The notes beneath the pieces are model-generated. The model ran no database searches. It was given only the letters and a program-made list of their open reading frames with translations, and was not told the DNA's origin. Below are positions 1 to 10,738 of a DNA stretch of 64,000 nucleotides, one piece after another; the first letter of the stretch is position 1; the number at the start of each line of letters is the position of its first letter. Source of the stretch: Basidiobolus meristosporus CBS 931.73 (Eukaryota; Basidiobolomycota; Basidiobolomycetes; Basidiobolales; Basidiobolaceae); NCBI GenBank assembly GCA_002104905.1, contig MCFE01000412.1, positions 1 to 64,000 on the forward strand, in the 5' to 3' direction. Both the position numbers and the translations under genes were made by a program.

Positions 1-301
1 CATACATCCACTCCATAGAAAACTCCCAAAAGGTGAAGCAAGGCCCAATATCCTCCACACACCAAGCAAGATGGAGTAGAGAAAGGATACAGTAGCAGCA
101 GAGATCTACATATTCAGCTTTATGTCTGTGGTGTAGCCACTCAAATCCTGTTACAAACTCCTTGCATAACAGCTCTAGATGTATCAAGTTGTTGTTAGTG
201 CTTTGCTTCTAAAAAGATATTCCTACAATGTCCACAGATGACTCCCAATGCTTCCAATGTGCTCTTGGAAGGAATAGCTTCAGAATGCCACTTGGGTAAA
301 T
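1..301. other. AT-rich flank of the first Harbinger-like element
   Basis: No intact gene is visible. The minus strand shows short protein-like stretches broken by stops (for example LPKWHSEAIPSKS near 290-250). This suggests an old transposon coding remnant, but no family could be assigned. The last three bases (AAT, 299-301) are the left target duplication of the element that starts at 302. Confidence 0.4.
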
Positions 302-615
302 AAACTTGCTCTGTTGGATAATGCCATATAGTGCCAGCCTGCTTATAGTGCCAAATCATTCTTGCACTCTACAGCACTATCTGGCACTATAACCACTATT
401 ATAATTCCAGTGGTAGGATATAGTTACTGTTAATTTTATTCAATCTTACCTATGTTGCTCAGGATAGTGCTTTCCTTGCTGTATTTACTCTTCATAACGC
501 TCCAGACACATTTCTCTCAGTGGATGTCTTTTTGTATGGGTATTCTGTACATTGATAAGTATCTTGACTATTTTACCTATTCAGCATTTTCTCCTCTATA
601 TAGCTTTCCTTGGTA

Positions 616-1342
616 TTAACCAGCCAATATGCTAAATCTCTTCAGATATGCAAATGTATGCTCTACCATTACTCTGAAAAGATTAAATATCTCATTGTAG
701 AGCTTCTGCTTCCTGCTAAGCACACCATTCCTTGGCTTCCTATATGCTGTAATACATCCTAATCTCTGAGAATCCTCTCCTATATGAGCTAAGTCTTCCA
801 TACATTTCTCCCCTCTACTGAATTCTGGATGATTCTCTACCCAGAGTGCTTTGTCATGCCAACTTCCAGCAAATGGCCCGCTAGACCAGACAATGATATC
901 CTTAATGTAAGACAGTGCCTGAAGCTTCACACAGTGTTCCTTGTACTAGTCAGAATAAAAGTGCCTCTGCCCTCTAGAATGTCTGCTACTCCTCACTGGG
1001 ATGGTATCCAAAATACTCCTTATATGGAACCTGTTGTTGGACACTCTGGGATAGGGAACCCTATTGGAGCTTCCAAGCCTAGTATTCCAAGCTGGTCCTA
1101 AGTCAATCATACCCTCTGCAAGGAGGTTCTCCATTGCTGTCAGCTGGGAATAATACTTCTAGGACTTTGTTGCCATGGATGGTGAGATGAAATCTTGTGG
1201 GGCAATAGTTCTTGTAATAGGAGAGAAGCTTAACAAGGGATCCCCTTGCGTAGATTGGGGTAGATGGTCCATGGTACTTGGTATAGATCTCCTGTAGTGT
1301 GTCAAAAGGATATCCAGTGGTAGTGATGGGATTGATGAGCAA
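616..1342 (-). pseudogene. DDE (HARBI1-like, DDE_4 type) transposase, copy 1
   Basis: Read on the minus strand, the frames from 1342 to 616 give an N-terminal helical part, then SILDTIPVRSSRHSRGQR, then IIVWSSGPFAGSWHDKA, and finally RVMVEHTFAYLKRFSILAG. These match the three acidic positions of DDE_4/Harbinger endonucleases: Asp in LDT, Asp in WHDKA and Glu in VEH. The copy is broken by frameshifts near 1103-1134 and 946-930, so no continuous protein is encoded. The C-terminal reading stops after SILAG at a GGTTAAT that may be an old splice donor. The equivalent gene in copy 2 (6195-6951) has the same order of motifs. Confidence 0.75.
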
Positions 1343-1809
1343 TGATCATTCAGATAAGTAAGTCATATTAAATGGGTAGGTGGTCAGGCTGAGGTGAGTT
1401 AAACTGACTTGGTGCAATCAGCTTTATTTATCAGATTTTCCATGCATTATGATTAAATCTCCATCAATTGCCATGTATCCCATCATTATGTTGCAAAAAT
1501 CATCTTTAAACAATGACTTGGTATTTTTATTGATGCTTTATGTACAAGTCTATAATCAGACAGGAAATCTGCAATTGATGGGATCCAATCTGTGTCAATG
1601 CAATTGAAGATGCATCATGCATGATATATGGAAAACTGAACAATCACATTAGTCTTCATATATATCTCATATAAGAACAGCTTGATGCTAGTACACTACT
1701 GTATAGGCTTTCATATCTGTCACTATGATCCCTATACCAAGTCTCAACTGATCTTTAGTACATCGCAGACAAAACACATCCCCCAGCTCACAAGCACATT
1801 CCAGACCAG

Positions 1810-2986
1810 AGAAGTCAATGTTGGATCTGTTTGAGTTCCTGCCAAATGATTTTAGTATGGCTAAGTGTCTATGATTAGCCTTCATACAGATATTTGGGCA
1901 CTGCTCATCAATCTAGCAAAATGTATACCTCAGAGAGTCAACAGAGATTTCAAGAACCTGAGTAGAAAACTTTGGCACGGGTCCTATGTCAAGATGCCAG
2001 CAGATGAATGTAAGAAGATACATTACAAGACAAGTATTGAAATCAAGAATGATCAAGAGTGAGGGGATTTAATAGGGAAGCCACATGGGAACAATTATGG
2101 GTGCAATTTGCAGAGTACAGGCCAGTCACATCCATTTGTGCCTCAACTTTGGGAAACATAGAGATTTTGAATGAGTATTGCCTCAAATGACTAATGTACT
2201 ATGTGATATATTAGTAGAGCTAAGTAGCTTCAAAGAGTAATATGCACAGGACTCATCCAGGCAACAGTTCCAAAGTATCAGAGAAAGGGTAAGTGAATAC
2301 CGTGAGGAATCAGAAGGTGAGCTTCAAGAGAAAGAATACAAACTGCAAGCAACAGCATCTAGATTGTGCCAGCACACCTTGCTGGATCCTTACCATCCCT
2401 TGCAACTTCAGCATGCTGGCACACATCAGTCCAAACTATGCTAACACCCTTCTTAAGAGCACCCTGCATTGAGTCAATGTGTGTGCTTCAGAGCAAAGCC
2501 ACCTGGATTTGCCAAACTGCTCATTTAGACACAAGTCCATTGTTGCAGGCCACGTTGTGTCCACAAGCAGCATTACATTAAGCTCTGCCAAGGGCCCTAC
2601 CAGCGCATAAAGTTGCTCCTGTGCATGTCATTACACCTGACCATCAGTAAGTTTCTTCTGGTGAACCAACTGATGATGACCCACATAAAGTTCCTCCATC
2701 ACCAGAGCCTTTAGCAAGTAAAAGAACATATCAGCACATAGCACTGCAGGCCAGTTGAGTAGCATCATCTGGAGCAACTAAGCACAGCCAAGCTGCAGCA
2801 TTGCACTCATCAACTATATGGCAAGATACTTACTACAAATACACAAGTGGCCAAAAGGATAGTCAACAAGGAGGTAGTCTAGGTGCTCAAATCAAATCAC
2901 CACCAAATGCTTCAGTAGTAATCCCTACGAGATACAAACCCAGGAGAAGAGTATTTACTTTGTTGAACCACTATTATTTGTCATGA
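1810..2986 (+). pseudogene. second ORF of the Harbinger-like element, copy 1
   Basis: This plus-strand region matches 7400-8560 of copy 2 and encodes fragments such as LHTDIWALLINLAK, NLSRKLWHGSYVKMPA and TSIEIKN, interrupted by several stops. Harbinger elements usually carry a second gene for a Myb/SANT-like DNA-binding partner of the transposase. The spacing of Trp and Arg/Lys here would allow that, but no Myb signature is clear, so the function is inferred from position only. The downstream part (2366-2986) is low-complexity, rich in Ser, Thr, Gln and His. Confidence 0.45.
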
Positions 2987-3697
2987 TCCATAAAATGCAT
3001 TTTTTTTGCAATCCAAATCACGTCATTGCAAATAAGTGATCATTTAATTTCTGATATAGGCAATAGCAAGGTTGTTTCACATTTGAGACAGAGCCTCTAA
3101 AAATAAACACCCTGCATATATGTACATCTTCTGCTACACCAGTGCGGCCATTTGATCCATTTTGCACCCATTTGACTGGTTGCATGCTAGCTATGACACC
3201 TTGTCCAATCACTAGGATCAGGGATTTACTTGCTCAATGGGCAAAATGGATATTTGATGACAAATCAGGTAGCTTGTGTATTGGTCAAGGAGCCAATTGA
3301 GGGCTAACAGCTTCAGGATACTTTTGGACCAAATAACCGCTGAGATGCCATCCAATTGGAGTGATGGCAACCAAAATGGCAAGTACCAGTATAATTTACA
3401 GTGTTCTATGCATTTATTTCCATTTTCATTAAAGAAAAATATCCAAATGCTGGATTTTACCTACTATAATAGTTGTATTCAATTGTGCACATGATGCAGA
3501 CATTACAAGTTGGCACAATCATCCATGCCAATCTCATGGTGTCAGATTGTGCCATTGTGTGCACAATTGTCCCACATGGTGCAAAATAGTCCAAGAATAA
3601 TCCTGCCTACTGGTAGCTATAATATAATGCATGATTGTTCTTAGAGACCACAAATTGCACCACACACCCTGGCACAGTACAGTGGAACAAGTCTAAT

Positions 3698-4016
3698 TAG
3701 CTGTAGACCACAAAACTGCTGTCATAAAGCCATCAAAAACCTGTAATGATTTGGTCAATACACCTTTAAGACTTTTGCCATTTAAGGCAACAGGATGTAC
3801 TGGCCAGTTAGATCCATTTAAAATGGTTATACAGTGCATTACAACCATAACAATGCCATGCAATTATTGTTACAGCACCAATCAAACCCTGTATAGTTTT
3901 TAGACATCATTTGGCAATAAATTAGCTAAATGCTATTGGGATCCTGTTATAAGATTTTTAAGAGGGTCACTAATTCCAAGCTGCTGGTATTATGATGGTC
4001 TCCAAATGGGATCCTG
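3698..4016. other. non-coding DNA between two Harbinger-like copies
   Basis: No reading frame, RNA gene or clear element end was found. The stretch is AT-rich and separates the right end of copy 1 from the truncated third copy. Confidence 0.5.
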
Positions 4017-4713
4017 CCATTTTTTTTTGCAATCCAGATCATGAAATTGCAAATCAGTGATCACTGAATTTTAAATATAAGCAATTTCAGTGTTGTCTCA
4101 CGTATGAGACAGAACCCCTATAAAAAAACCCTGCATATATATACATCATCTGTGACACCTGTGCAGCATTTGATCTGTTTTGCACCTATCCAATTGGTTG
4201 TGTGCTAGCTATGACACCATGTCCAATTACTAAAATCAGGGAATTACTTACCCAATGAGCAAAATGGGATATTTGATGACAAATTGGGTATCTTGTGTAT
4301 TGGTCAAAGAGCCAATTGGGGGCTGACAGCTTCAGGATACTTTTGGGCCAATTAGCCACTGAGATACCATCCAATTGGAGTGATGGTAGCCAAAATGGTA
4401 AGTATTGGTGTAGTTTATAGTGTCATATGCATTTATTTGCATTTACATTAAAGAAACATATTCAAATACCAGATCTTACCTGTCATAATAGCAGTATCCA
4501 ATTGCACACATGAAGCAAACATTTCAAGTTGGAACAATCATCCATGCCAGCCTCATTGTGTCAGATTGTGCCATATTTTGCAAGATTGTCCCACATGATG
4601 CGTAATTGTCAAAGAGCAATCCTGCCTACTGGTAGCTATAATATTGCACCCAATTGTTCTTAGAGCCCATGGATCATGCCATGCACCCTGGCATGGTACA
4701 ATGGAACAAGTTT
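4017..4713 (-). mobile_element. Harbinger-like element, copy 3, right end only
   Basis: These bases repeat the right-end blocks at 3000-3694 and 8607-9301, beginning at the T-rich run followed by GCAATCC and ending in GGAACAAGTTT. AAT follows at 4714-4716, as at the other two right ends. The transposase and second ORF are missing, so the copy was truncated or is a short non-autonomous derivative whose left end is not recognisable. It abuts a CMC-like transposase remnant. Confidence 0.65.
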
Positions 4714-5881
4714 AATACATATCCTGTGCAACCAGTCTTTGTATTTGTGTTGTTGCATATGCATATAAGTATTGATTGGAGCCTGTGAGAAGTACTTAGG
4801 GTAGCAGATACTCTGTAATATTTTGTCAATTCTTTCAAACTTTTCCAGTATCTTGAGGGCTCATTTGGCTTAAAATCCCCCATGTACAACTTAGTTATCA
4901 GTGTAGGGATATTGCTGAAAATCAAATGCAATACTCCCAGTGGAAAGCTTCTGCTCCAACAGATACCCTCTATATTGTGTATTGCTGTTTTCTAATTTAT
5001 TCAATATTCTGGCCAATGGCTAATAGCTTGCCATCTTTGCTGCAATTCCATGCTGACTTCTGTACATTCTTTCTGTAGGAAAATGATGTTCTGAGTGTTG
5101 GTGTTTGAGTAATAATAATGTGTGCAACTTATGGAGTAAGTCCCATGGATCTCACACATTTGATAGCAATACCATCCATTATACCCAGAAAAGCCAGCTA
5201 TCTTGCTGATGGTTAGGGTATCTCTAATGCAGATAATAATAGGCACTTTCACATGACAGCTATTGACTGTTATCCCACTTGATAGCATACAAAACTCATT
5301 CAGTAATGGATGCAGGTAGCTATCCAGGTTGGATGGTGATTTAGGCCTAGATACCAGAGAGATTACCATTGGATTTTTGCTCTGATACCATCAGATAGGT
5401 GGCAAATTCTGGTTGATGAGAATCAGTGGCCAGCATGATTTGCTGGTAGAGTACTTATTTTGAGTATCCATCAAGTGCAAAGGCAAAGGCATGGTCATAT
5501 ATACCTTCAATGTAGCCCTTGCTTCTTAGCTCTTTGTAATCTTTGCCATCAAATATATCTGATATGTTTTCACTTGATTGATACTGAGTGCGGTACTTTG
5601 TAGCTTTGCAATATTTGTTAGACTGCATGAGCTTCTTTAGACAGGGTGTTACCAGAATATATCTGAAGCGTGAAAAATGTTTTCCCTCAATGGTGGTGGA
5701 TTCCTGACAATTTGTTCACATTACAATGATGGCACTTTTAGATACAAATGCCATGCAACTGTTGACACAAGCAAGAATCAGGACAGTCTTTGTGTCATCT
5801 GTTGCCAGCTACATGACAGTTGTCCACTTATACCATGCACATGGCAAGTTGTATCCTGGAATGATTTTGGCAAGGAGTAGT
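4674..5881 (-). pseudogene. CMC/Plavaka-like transposase, C-proximal part
   Basis: On the minus strand, 5369-5001 reads LDSYLHPLLNEF, then ISKIAGFSGYNGWYCYQMC. This is a pattern I recognise from large fungal CMC (CACTA/Plavaka-type) transposases, in which a domestic 'fire-and-forget' motif precedes a Cys-rich segment. Further on, 4931-4674 gives MHLIFSNIPTLITKLYMGDF, the usual MHL..N...L..LW.G block that follows. The reading is broken by stops. The upstream half of the same gene lies at 9305-9853, separated by Harbinger copy 2. The last few codons run into copy 3 at 4713. Confidence 0.6.
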
Positions 5882-5899
5882 AATAGACTTGTTCAGTTG

Positions 5900-5972
5900 G
5901 ATAGTGCCACATAGTGCCAGCCTGTTTATAGTGCTGGATCAATCTGGCACCCTATGGCACTATCTGGCACAA
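5900..5972. repeat. left subterminal array of TAGTGCCA/TGGCACTA motifs
   Basis: Within about 75 bp of the left terminus the octamer TAGTGCCA occurs repeatedly in both orientations (ATAGTGCCACATAGTGCCAG, then CTATGGCACTATCTGGCAC). Copy 1 has the same cluster at about 318-402. Subterminal repeats of this kind bind transposase in several DNA-transposon families; that role is inferred here. Confidence 0.6.
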
Positions 5973-6194
5973 TAATTTCTACCATGATGCCATTGGTATG
6001 ATACAGTTACTGGTAATTTTACTCAATCTTATTTTTGTCGCTCAGAAGAGTGCTTTACTTGCTTTATTTACTCTTCATAATGCTCCAGACAGATTTCTCT
6101 CAGTGGATGTCTTCTTGTATGAGCATACTGTGCATTAATAAGTATCTTAACTATTTTACCTATTCTGCTGTTTTCTCATCTATATGACTTTCCT

Positions 6195-6951
6195 CTGTAT
6201 TTACCTGCCAATATGCTGAATCTCTTCAGATATCCAAATGTGTGCTATACCCTCACTCTGAAATGATTAAATATCTCATTGTAGAGCTTCTGCTTCCTGC
6301 TAAGCACACTATTCCTTGGCTTCCTATATGCTGTAATACATCCTAATCTGTGACAATCCTCTCCTATATAGGCTAAGTCTGCCATACATTTCTCCCCCTT
6401 ACTGAATTCAGGATGATTCTCTACCCAGAGTGCTTTGTCATGCCTACTTCCAGCAAATGGCCCACTAAACCAGATGATGTTACCCTCAATGTCAGAGAGT
6501 GCTTGAAACTTCACACAGTGTGCCTTGTACTTGCCAGAATAAAAGTGCCTCTGCCCTCTAGAAGGTCTATTAATCCTCACTGGGAAGGTATCCAAAATAC
6601 TCCTTATATGGAACTTGTGCTGAACACTCTGGGATATGGAAGTCTATTGGAGCTTCTGAACCTAGTTTTCCAAGCTTGCTCCAAGTCATTCATACACTCT
6701 GCAAGGTGGTTCTCCATTGCTGTCAGCTGGGAATGAAAGCTTCTAGGACCTTTGTTGCCATGGATGGTGGGATGAAACCTTGTGGGGCAATAGTTCTTGT
6801 AATAGCAGAGAAGCTTAACAAGGGATCTCCTTGAGTAGATTGGGGTTGACGGTCTACAGTACTTGGAATAGATCTCCTCTAGTGTGTCAAAATGAAATCC
6901 AGCGGTAGTGATGGGATTGATGAGAAAAGACCATTCAGATGAGTAATTCAT
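6195..6951 (-). pseudogene. DDE (HARBI1-like) transposase, copy 2
   Basis: Minus-strand reading starts at MNYSSEWSFL near 6951 and shifts frame near 6600. It continues with SLDTFPVRINRPSRGQRHF, IIWFSGPFAGSRHDKALW and FNHFRVRV, then an in-frame TAG, then HTFGYLKRFSILAG. In copy 1 the codon at the TAG position is GAG for the Glu of VEHTF, the third acidic residue of the DDE triad. A G-to-T change has therefore replaced the catalytic Glu with a stop. With the frameshift, this makes the gene non-functional. Confidence 0.75.
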
Positions 6952-7412
6952 ATTAAAATTGGTGGATGATTGTATGGAGGTGGTTTGAATTGATTTGGCA
7001 CAATCTGCGTTATTTATCAGATTTTTAATGCATTATGATTAAATCTCCATTGATCACCATGTATCCCATCATTATGTTGCAAAAATCATCCGCAAACAAT
7101 GCCTTGGTACTTTTATTGATGCTTTACTCATAGGTCTATAATCAAATAGGAAATCTGCAATTGATGTGATCTGATCTGTGTCAACGCAATCCAAGATGCA
7201 TCATGCATAATATATGGAAAATTCAACAATCACATTAGTTTTCATATATATTTCATATTCAACCAGGTTGATGCCAATATACTGTTGTATAAGTATCCAA
7301 ATTTGTTGCTATGGTCCCCATACCAAGTCTCAACTCATCTTTAGTACAACCCAGGCAAAACCCATCCCCCAGCTCACAAGCACGGTCTGGACTGGAAAAG
7401 TCAATGTTGGAT

Positions 7413-8560
7413 CTGTTTGAGTTCTTGCCAAATGATTTTAGTATAGCCCAAGTGTCTATGATGAGCCTTCATACAGATATATGGGCACTACTGATTAATC
7501 TAGCAGAACTAGATACCTTGGATAGTCAACAAAGATGGAAGAACTTGAGTAGAAAGCTGTGGCATGAGTTCTACATCAAGATGCCAGCCAATGTATTTAA
7601 GAAGATATATAACAGGACAAGTATTGAAATCAAGAATGAGCTGAGAGTGAGGGGATTTGATGAAGAAGCCACGTGGGAATGATTTTGTGCGCAATTTGCA
7701 CAGTATGGGCCGGACAAGTCCGGTTGTGCCTCAACTTTGGGAACCAAAGAGATTTTGAATGAGTTTTTGCCTCAAATGACTAATGTACTGTTTGATATAT
7801 TAGTAGAGCTAAGTGGCTTCCAAGAGCAATATACACAGGACTCATCCAGGCAACAGCTCCAAAGTATCAGACAGAGGGTAAGTGAATACCTTGATGATTC
7901 AGATGGTGAGCTTCAGGAGGAAGAATACAGACCGCAAGCAACATCATCCAGATTGTGCCAGCACGCCTTGCTGGACTCCTTACCATCTCTTGCAACCTCA
8001 GTGCACTGGTGCACGTCAGTCCAGACTACACCAACACCCTTTACTAGAGCGCCCCGTGTCAAGTCAACATGTGTTGGGTGAATGCGCACGCTTCAGAGCA
8101 AAACTACCAGAACTTGCCAAACTGCTCATTTAGAAACAAGTCCATTGGAGCGGACTGAGTCACGTCAACATGCAGCATCACATCAAACTCAGCCAAGGGC
8201 CATCTCAACGCGTCAAGGCAAGCCTGCATGTGCCATTTTGCCTGACCATCCGCAAGTTATTTCTGGTGAACTGACTGATGATGACCAACATGAAGTGCCT
8301 CAACCACCAGAGCCCTTGGCAAGTAAAAGAACACGTCAGCATGTGGCACTCCAGGCCAGTTCAGTTGGTTCAGTTGGAGTAATTCAGCGTGGCCAAGCTG
8401 CAGCATTGCACTCATCCACAAGGAGGCAAAAAACAGACTACAAATACACAGGTAGCCAAGATGATAGTTAGCCAGGAAGTAGTATAGGTGTGCAAAGTGA
8501 ATCACTACCAAATGCTGCAGTAGTAATTCCTGTGAGAAAAAAACCCAGGAGAAGATGATG
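7413..8560 (+). pseudogene. second ORF of the Harbinger-like element, copy 2
   Basis: The plus strand encodes LFEFLPNDFSIAQVSMM, LHTDIWALLINLAELD, RWKNLSRKLWHEFYIKM and TSIEIKNELRVRG, then a TGA at 7680, then further in-frame sequence (EILNEFLPQMTNVLFDIL, QLQSIRQRVSEYL) and a low-complexity tail. Copy 1 aligns over the same span. The N-terminal half looks like a helical DNA-binding or adaptor protein, but I do not recognise a named domain. By position it is the partner gene of the transposase. Confidence 0.5.
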
Positions 8561-9304
8561 CAATTGCTTTGAATTGCTATTATTTGTAATGATCCTGACA
8601 ACCCATTTTTTTTGCAATCTGAATCAAGCCATTGCAAATCAGTGATCATCAAATTTTTGATATAAGTAATATCAAGGCTGTCTCATATTTGAGACAAAAC
8701 CCCTATAAATAAATACCCTGCATATATATACATCATCTGTAATACCAGTGCAGCAATTGGATCTGTTTTGCACCTACCCAATTGCTTGCGTCCTAGCTAT
8801 GACACCTTGTCCAATCACTAGGATCAAGGATTTACTTGCTCAATGGGCAAAATGGGATATTTGATGGCAAATCAGGTAGCTTGCTTAGTAGTCAATGAGC
8901 CAATTGGGGGCTGCCAGCTTCAGGATACTTTTGGACCAATTAACCACTGAGATACCGTCCAATTGGAACAATGGTAACCAAAATGGTAAGTATTAGTGTG
9001 GTTTATAGTGTGATACACATTTATTTCCATTTATATTGAAGAAACATATCCAAATACTGGATTTTACCTCCCATAATAGCGGTATCCAATCACGCACGTG
9101 ATACAAACATTACAAGTTGGTGCAATCATCCATGCCAACCTCATTGTGTCAGATTGTGCCATAGTGTGTGAGATTGTCCCACACAGTGCAAAATTGTCCA
9201 AGAACAATCCTGCCTTCTGGTAGCTTTAATATCATGCCCAATTGTTCTTTACAACTGTGGATCACACCATGTGCCCTGGCACAGTACAATGGAACAAGTC
9301 TAAT

Positions 9305-9853
9305 AAATCCTCAAAGCCCCCATTACTGATATTAGTGGAAACACACCACTTCTCTAGCCACAACATTACGTTATTCACCAGTAGATAGATTACTGGGCTC
9401 ACTTGGCTCCATGAAGTATCTGTGGCATTTTTTTTTGCAGGTGCTGTCTCATTGCATATTAGGATTTGACCAGCTCATGCATGGTACTGTTGTTAGGATA
9501 GATAGGCTTACAGTCTGTTGGTGAGCCTTCTTTGTCAGATCTGTTGTGCTGTGTGCCATATTCATGAGGCTGTGGTGAGCTTAAAGGCATCACAAACTCA
9601 CCTGACTCAGTTTGTGCAAGGTTACGAAGACAGCCAGGTGGCAATATAGAATCTCAACTGGCTGGCAAGATAATGCGGGTACAGTAGTGACTGATGAGTA
9701 GTCAAATAGGGCTTGTGTGGCAAAACACTGGCTGTGATCCTTGTAATACTTCCTATGCTGTCTGTGTGCTACATGTCTGCAAGGCTTGCTACAATAGCCA
9801 CATGGTCCTTTTTCCCTTCTCTTAAGGTGTTGAATCAAAGTAGTCTTGTCCAT
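9305..9853 (-). pseudogene. CMC/Plavaka-like transposase, N-terminal part
   Basis: Minus-strand reading from 9853 gives CGYCSKPCRHVAHRQHRKYY, a Cys/His-rich N-terminal finger typical of large fungal CMC-type transposases. A later segment (about 9430-9310) reads YLLVNNVMLWLEKW with NGGFEDLL. A related segment, VHLPVNNVLFW with NGGLRTCSSF, occurs on the plus strand at 18200-18320, which supports one repeated element family. The gene is cut by Harbinger copy 2 at 9304 and continues at 5881 downwards. Confidence 0.55.
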
Positions 9854-10099
9854 GGGGCAAACAGTTTGATCTTCAACAAGACAACACTATTATATCACTT
9901 TTTGGTCAATAAACATGTGAATTCCAGAGAGTCTTGTATTTAAGTCATTGCGCCTAAGTGAATGTATGACTCAATGGTGACCTGCCATAGTATGCATTAT
10001 AAATAAAGTTGTGGCACCACATCCCCATGTATATGTTACACTACATCCCCTTTGGCTTGACTCACTTCCATATATATCCCACCAATAAATAACGCAAGG
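9854..10099. promoter_or_regulatory. AT-rich gap between divergent transposon reading frames
   Basis: It separates the minus-strand CMC-like reading frame from the plus-strand ORF at 10100. A TATAAATA-like run is present near 10000 and TATATATCCC near 10070. No conserved element end is evident. Confidence 0.25.
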
Positions 10100-10385
10100 T
10101 TGTCAGCTTCTCAACTAAGCCCCACTGCTGATGGCAGCAAAAGAACAGTTGGACAACAGCTTGCTTTGGCATTCAGTGTAAGAAGCAAGGCTACATCCAA
10201 CAAAGGGTATGTTGACAGTATGCCCACTGAAGGTAATAATGCGGACTCCTCAGGCTCTCAGTCAAGTAGGCAACTGAGAACCTCTGAGGAGCTACAAGCT
10301 GACCATAATGCTCAGGCAGATGAGAGTGTAGTAATTGCAGTACCTGCAGTTGACTACCAGCAAGTTGCTGTCAAAACATCACCAC
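10100..10385 (+). pseudogene. unrecognised ORF, part 1, interrupted by copia element
   Basis: An open frame encodes LSPTADGSKRTVGQQLALAF and continues to AVDYQQVAVKTSPP, where the copia LTR begins. Across the element the frame resumes at 14661 with PVLASMLSANTKPSIKQ. The product is Ser/Gln-rich and not recognised. It probably belongs to a larger transposon in this AT-rich block, because later segments are broken by stops. Confidence 0.45.
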
Positions 10386-10734
10386 CGTTGTAAAAATTTG
10401 TAATTCAACCTTGATATTCACCTAACTTAGTCACTTAGATCCTTACCCTCAAATCCTAGAGAATACTGACCAAATTCTGTGTTTGGATTTATTTAGAATA
10501 TTTTCACCAAAATACCAGGTACCTAGAACATGAAAATTCTCAAAGCTGTCCAAACAGCCCTAAGCTTTGCGCACATGTTCTTGGGATCTTTCTTAACCTA
10601 TTCTACATGTTTGGTATGCCAAAACCATGTAAAAGTATAAATACTACTTTTACATTCAGTAAATCATTAAGTGCAAACCACATAATCTACTTGCTCTCCC
10701 AATCACTTTCAATATCTCCAAGACTCTTATAACA
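10386..10734 (+). repeat. 5' LTR of copia element 1
   Basis: Direct repeat of 14307-14655. It contains AAAAGTATAAATACTACTTT near 10631 as a likely promoter TATA box. Its first base is C where the 3' LTR has T. Confidence 0.85.
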
Positions 10735-10738
10735 GGTT

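Larger units (their letters stand above)
302..3694 (-). mobile_element. PIF/Harbinger-like DNA transposon, copy 1 (decayed)
   Basis: The left end reads AAACTTGCTCTGTTGG. The right end, inverted, reads AGACTTGTTCCACTG, so the termini are degenerate inverted repeats. AAT lies directly outside both ends (299-301 and 3695-3697) as a 3-bp target duplication. The interior aligns along its length with the copy at 5885-9301: a minus-strand DDE transposase near the left end, a plus-strand second ORF, and a right-end block of about 690 bp rich in CCAATTGG. Strand is given as that of the transposase. Stops and frameshifts make this copy non-autonomous. The assignment to PIF/Harbinger rests on the transposase motifs and the 3-bp duplication; the usual duplication of that superfamily is TWA, so AAT is a variant. 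Confidence 0.8.
5885..9301 (-). mobile_element. PIF/Harbinger-like DNA transposon, copy 2
   Basis: This is the best-preserved copy, 3,417 bp. It begins AGACTTGTTCAGTTGG and ends, inverted, AGACTTGTTCCATTG. AAT flanks it on both sides (5882-5884 and 9302-9304). It is inserted in a minus-strand CMC-like transposase gene, whose two halves lie on either side. Contents: minus-strand DDE transposase (6195-6951), plus-strand second ORF (about 7413-8560) and a right-end block with repeated CCAATTGG. Both coding regions contain stops, so the copy is not autonomous as sequenced. Confidence 0.85.
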
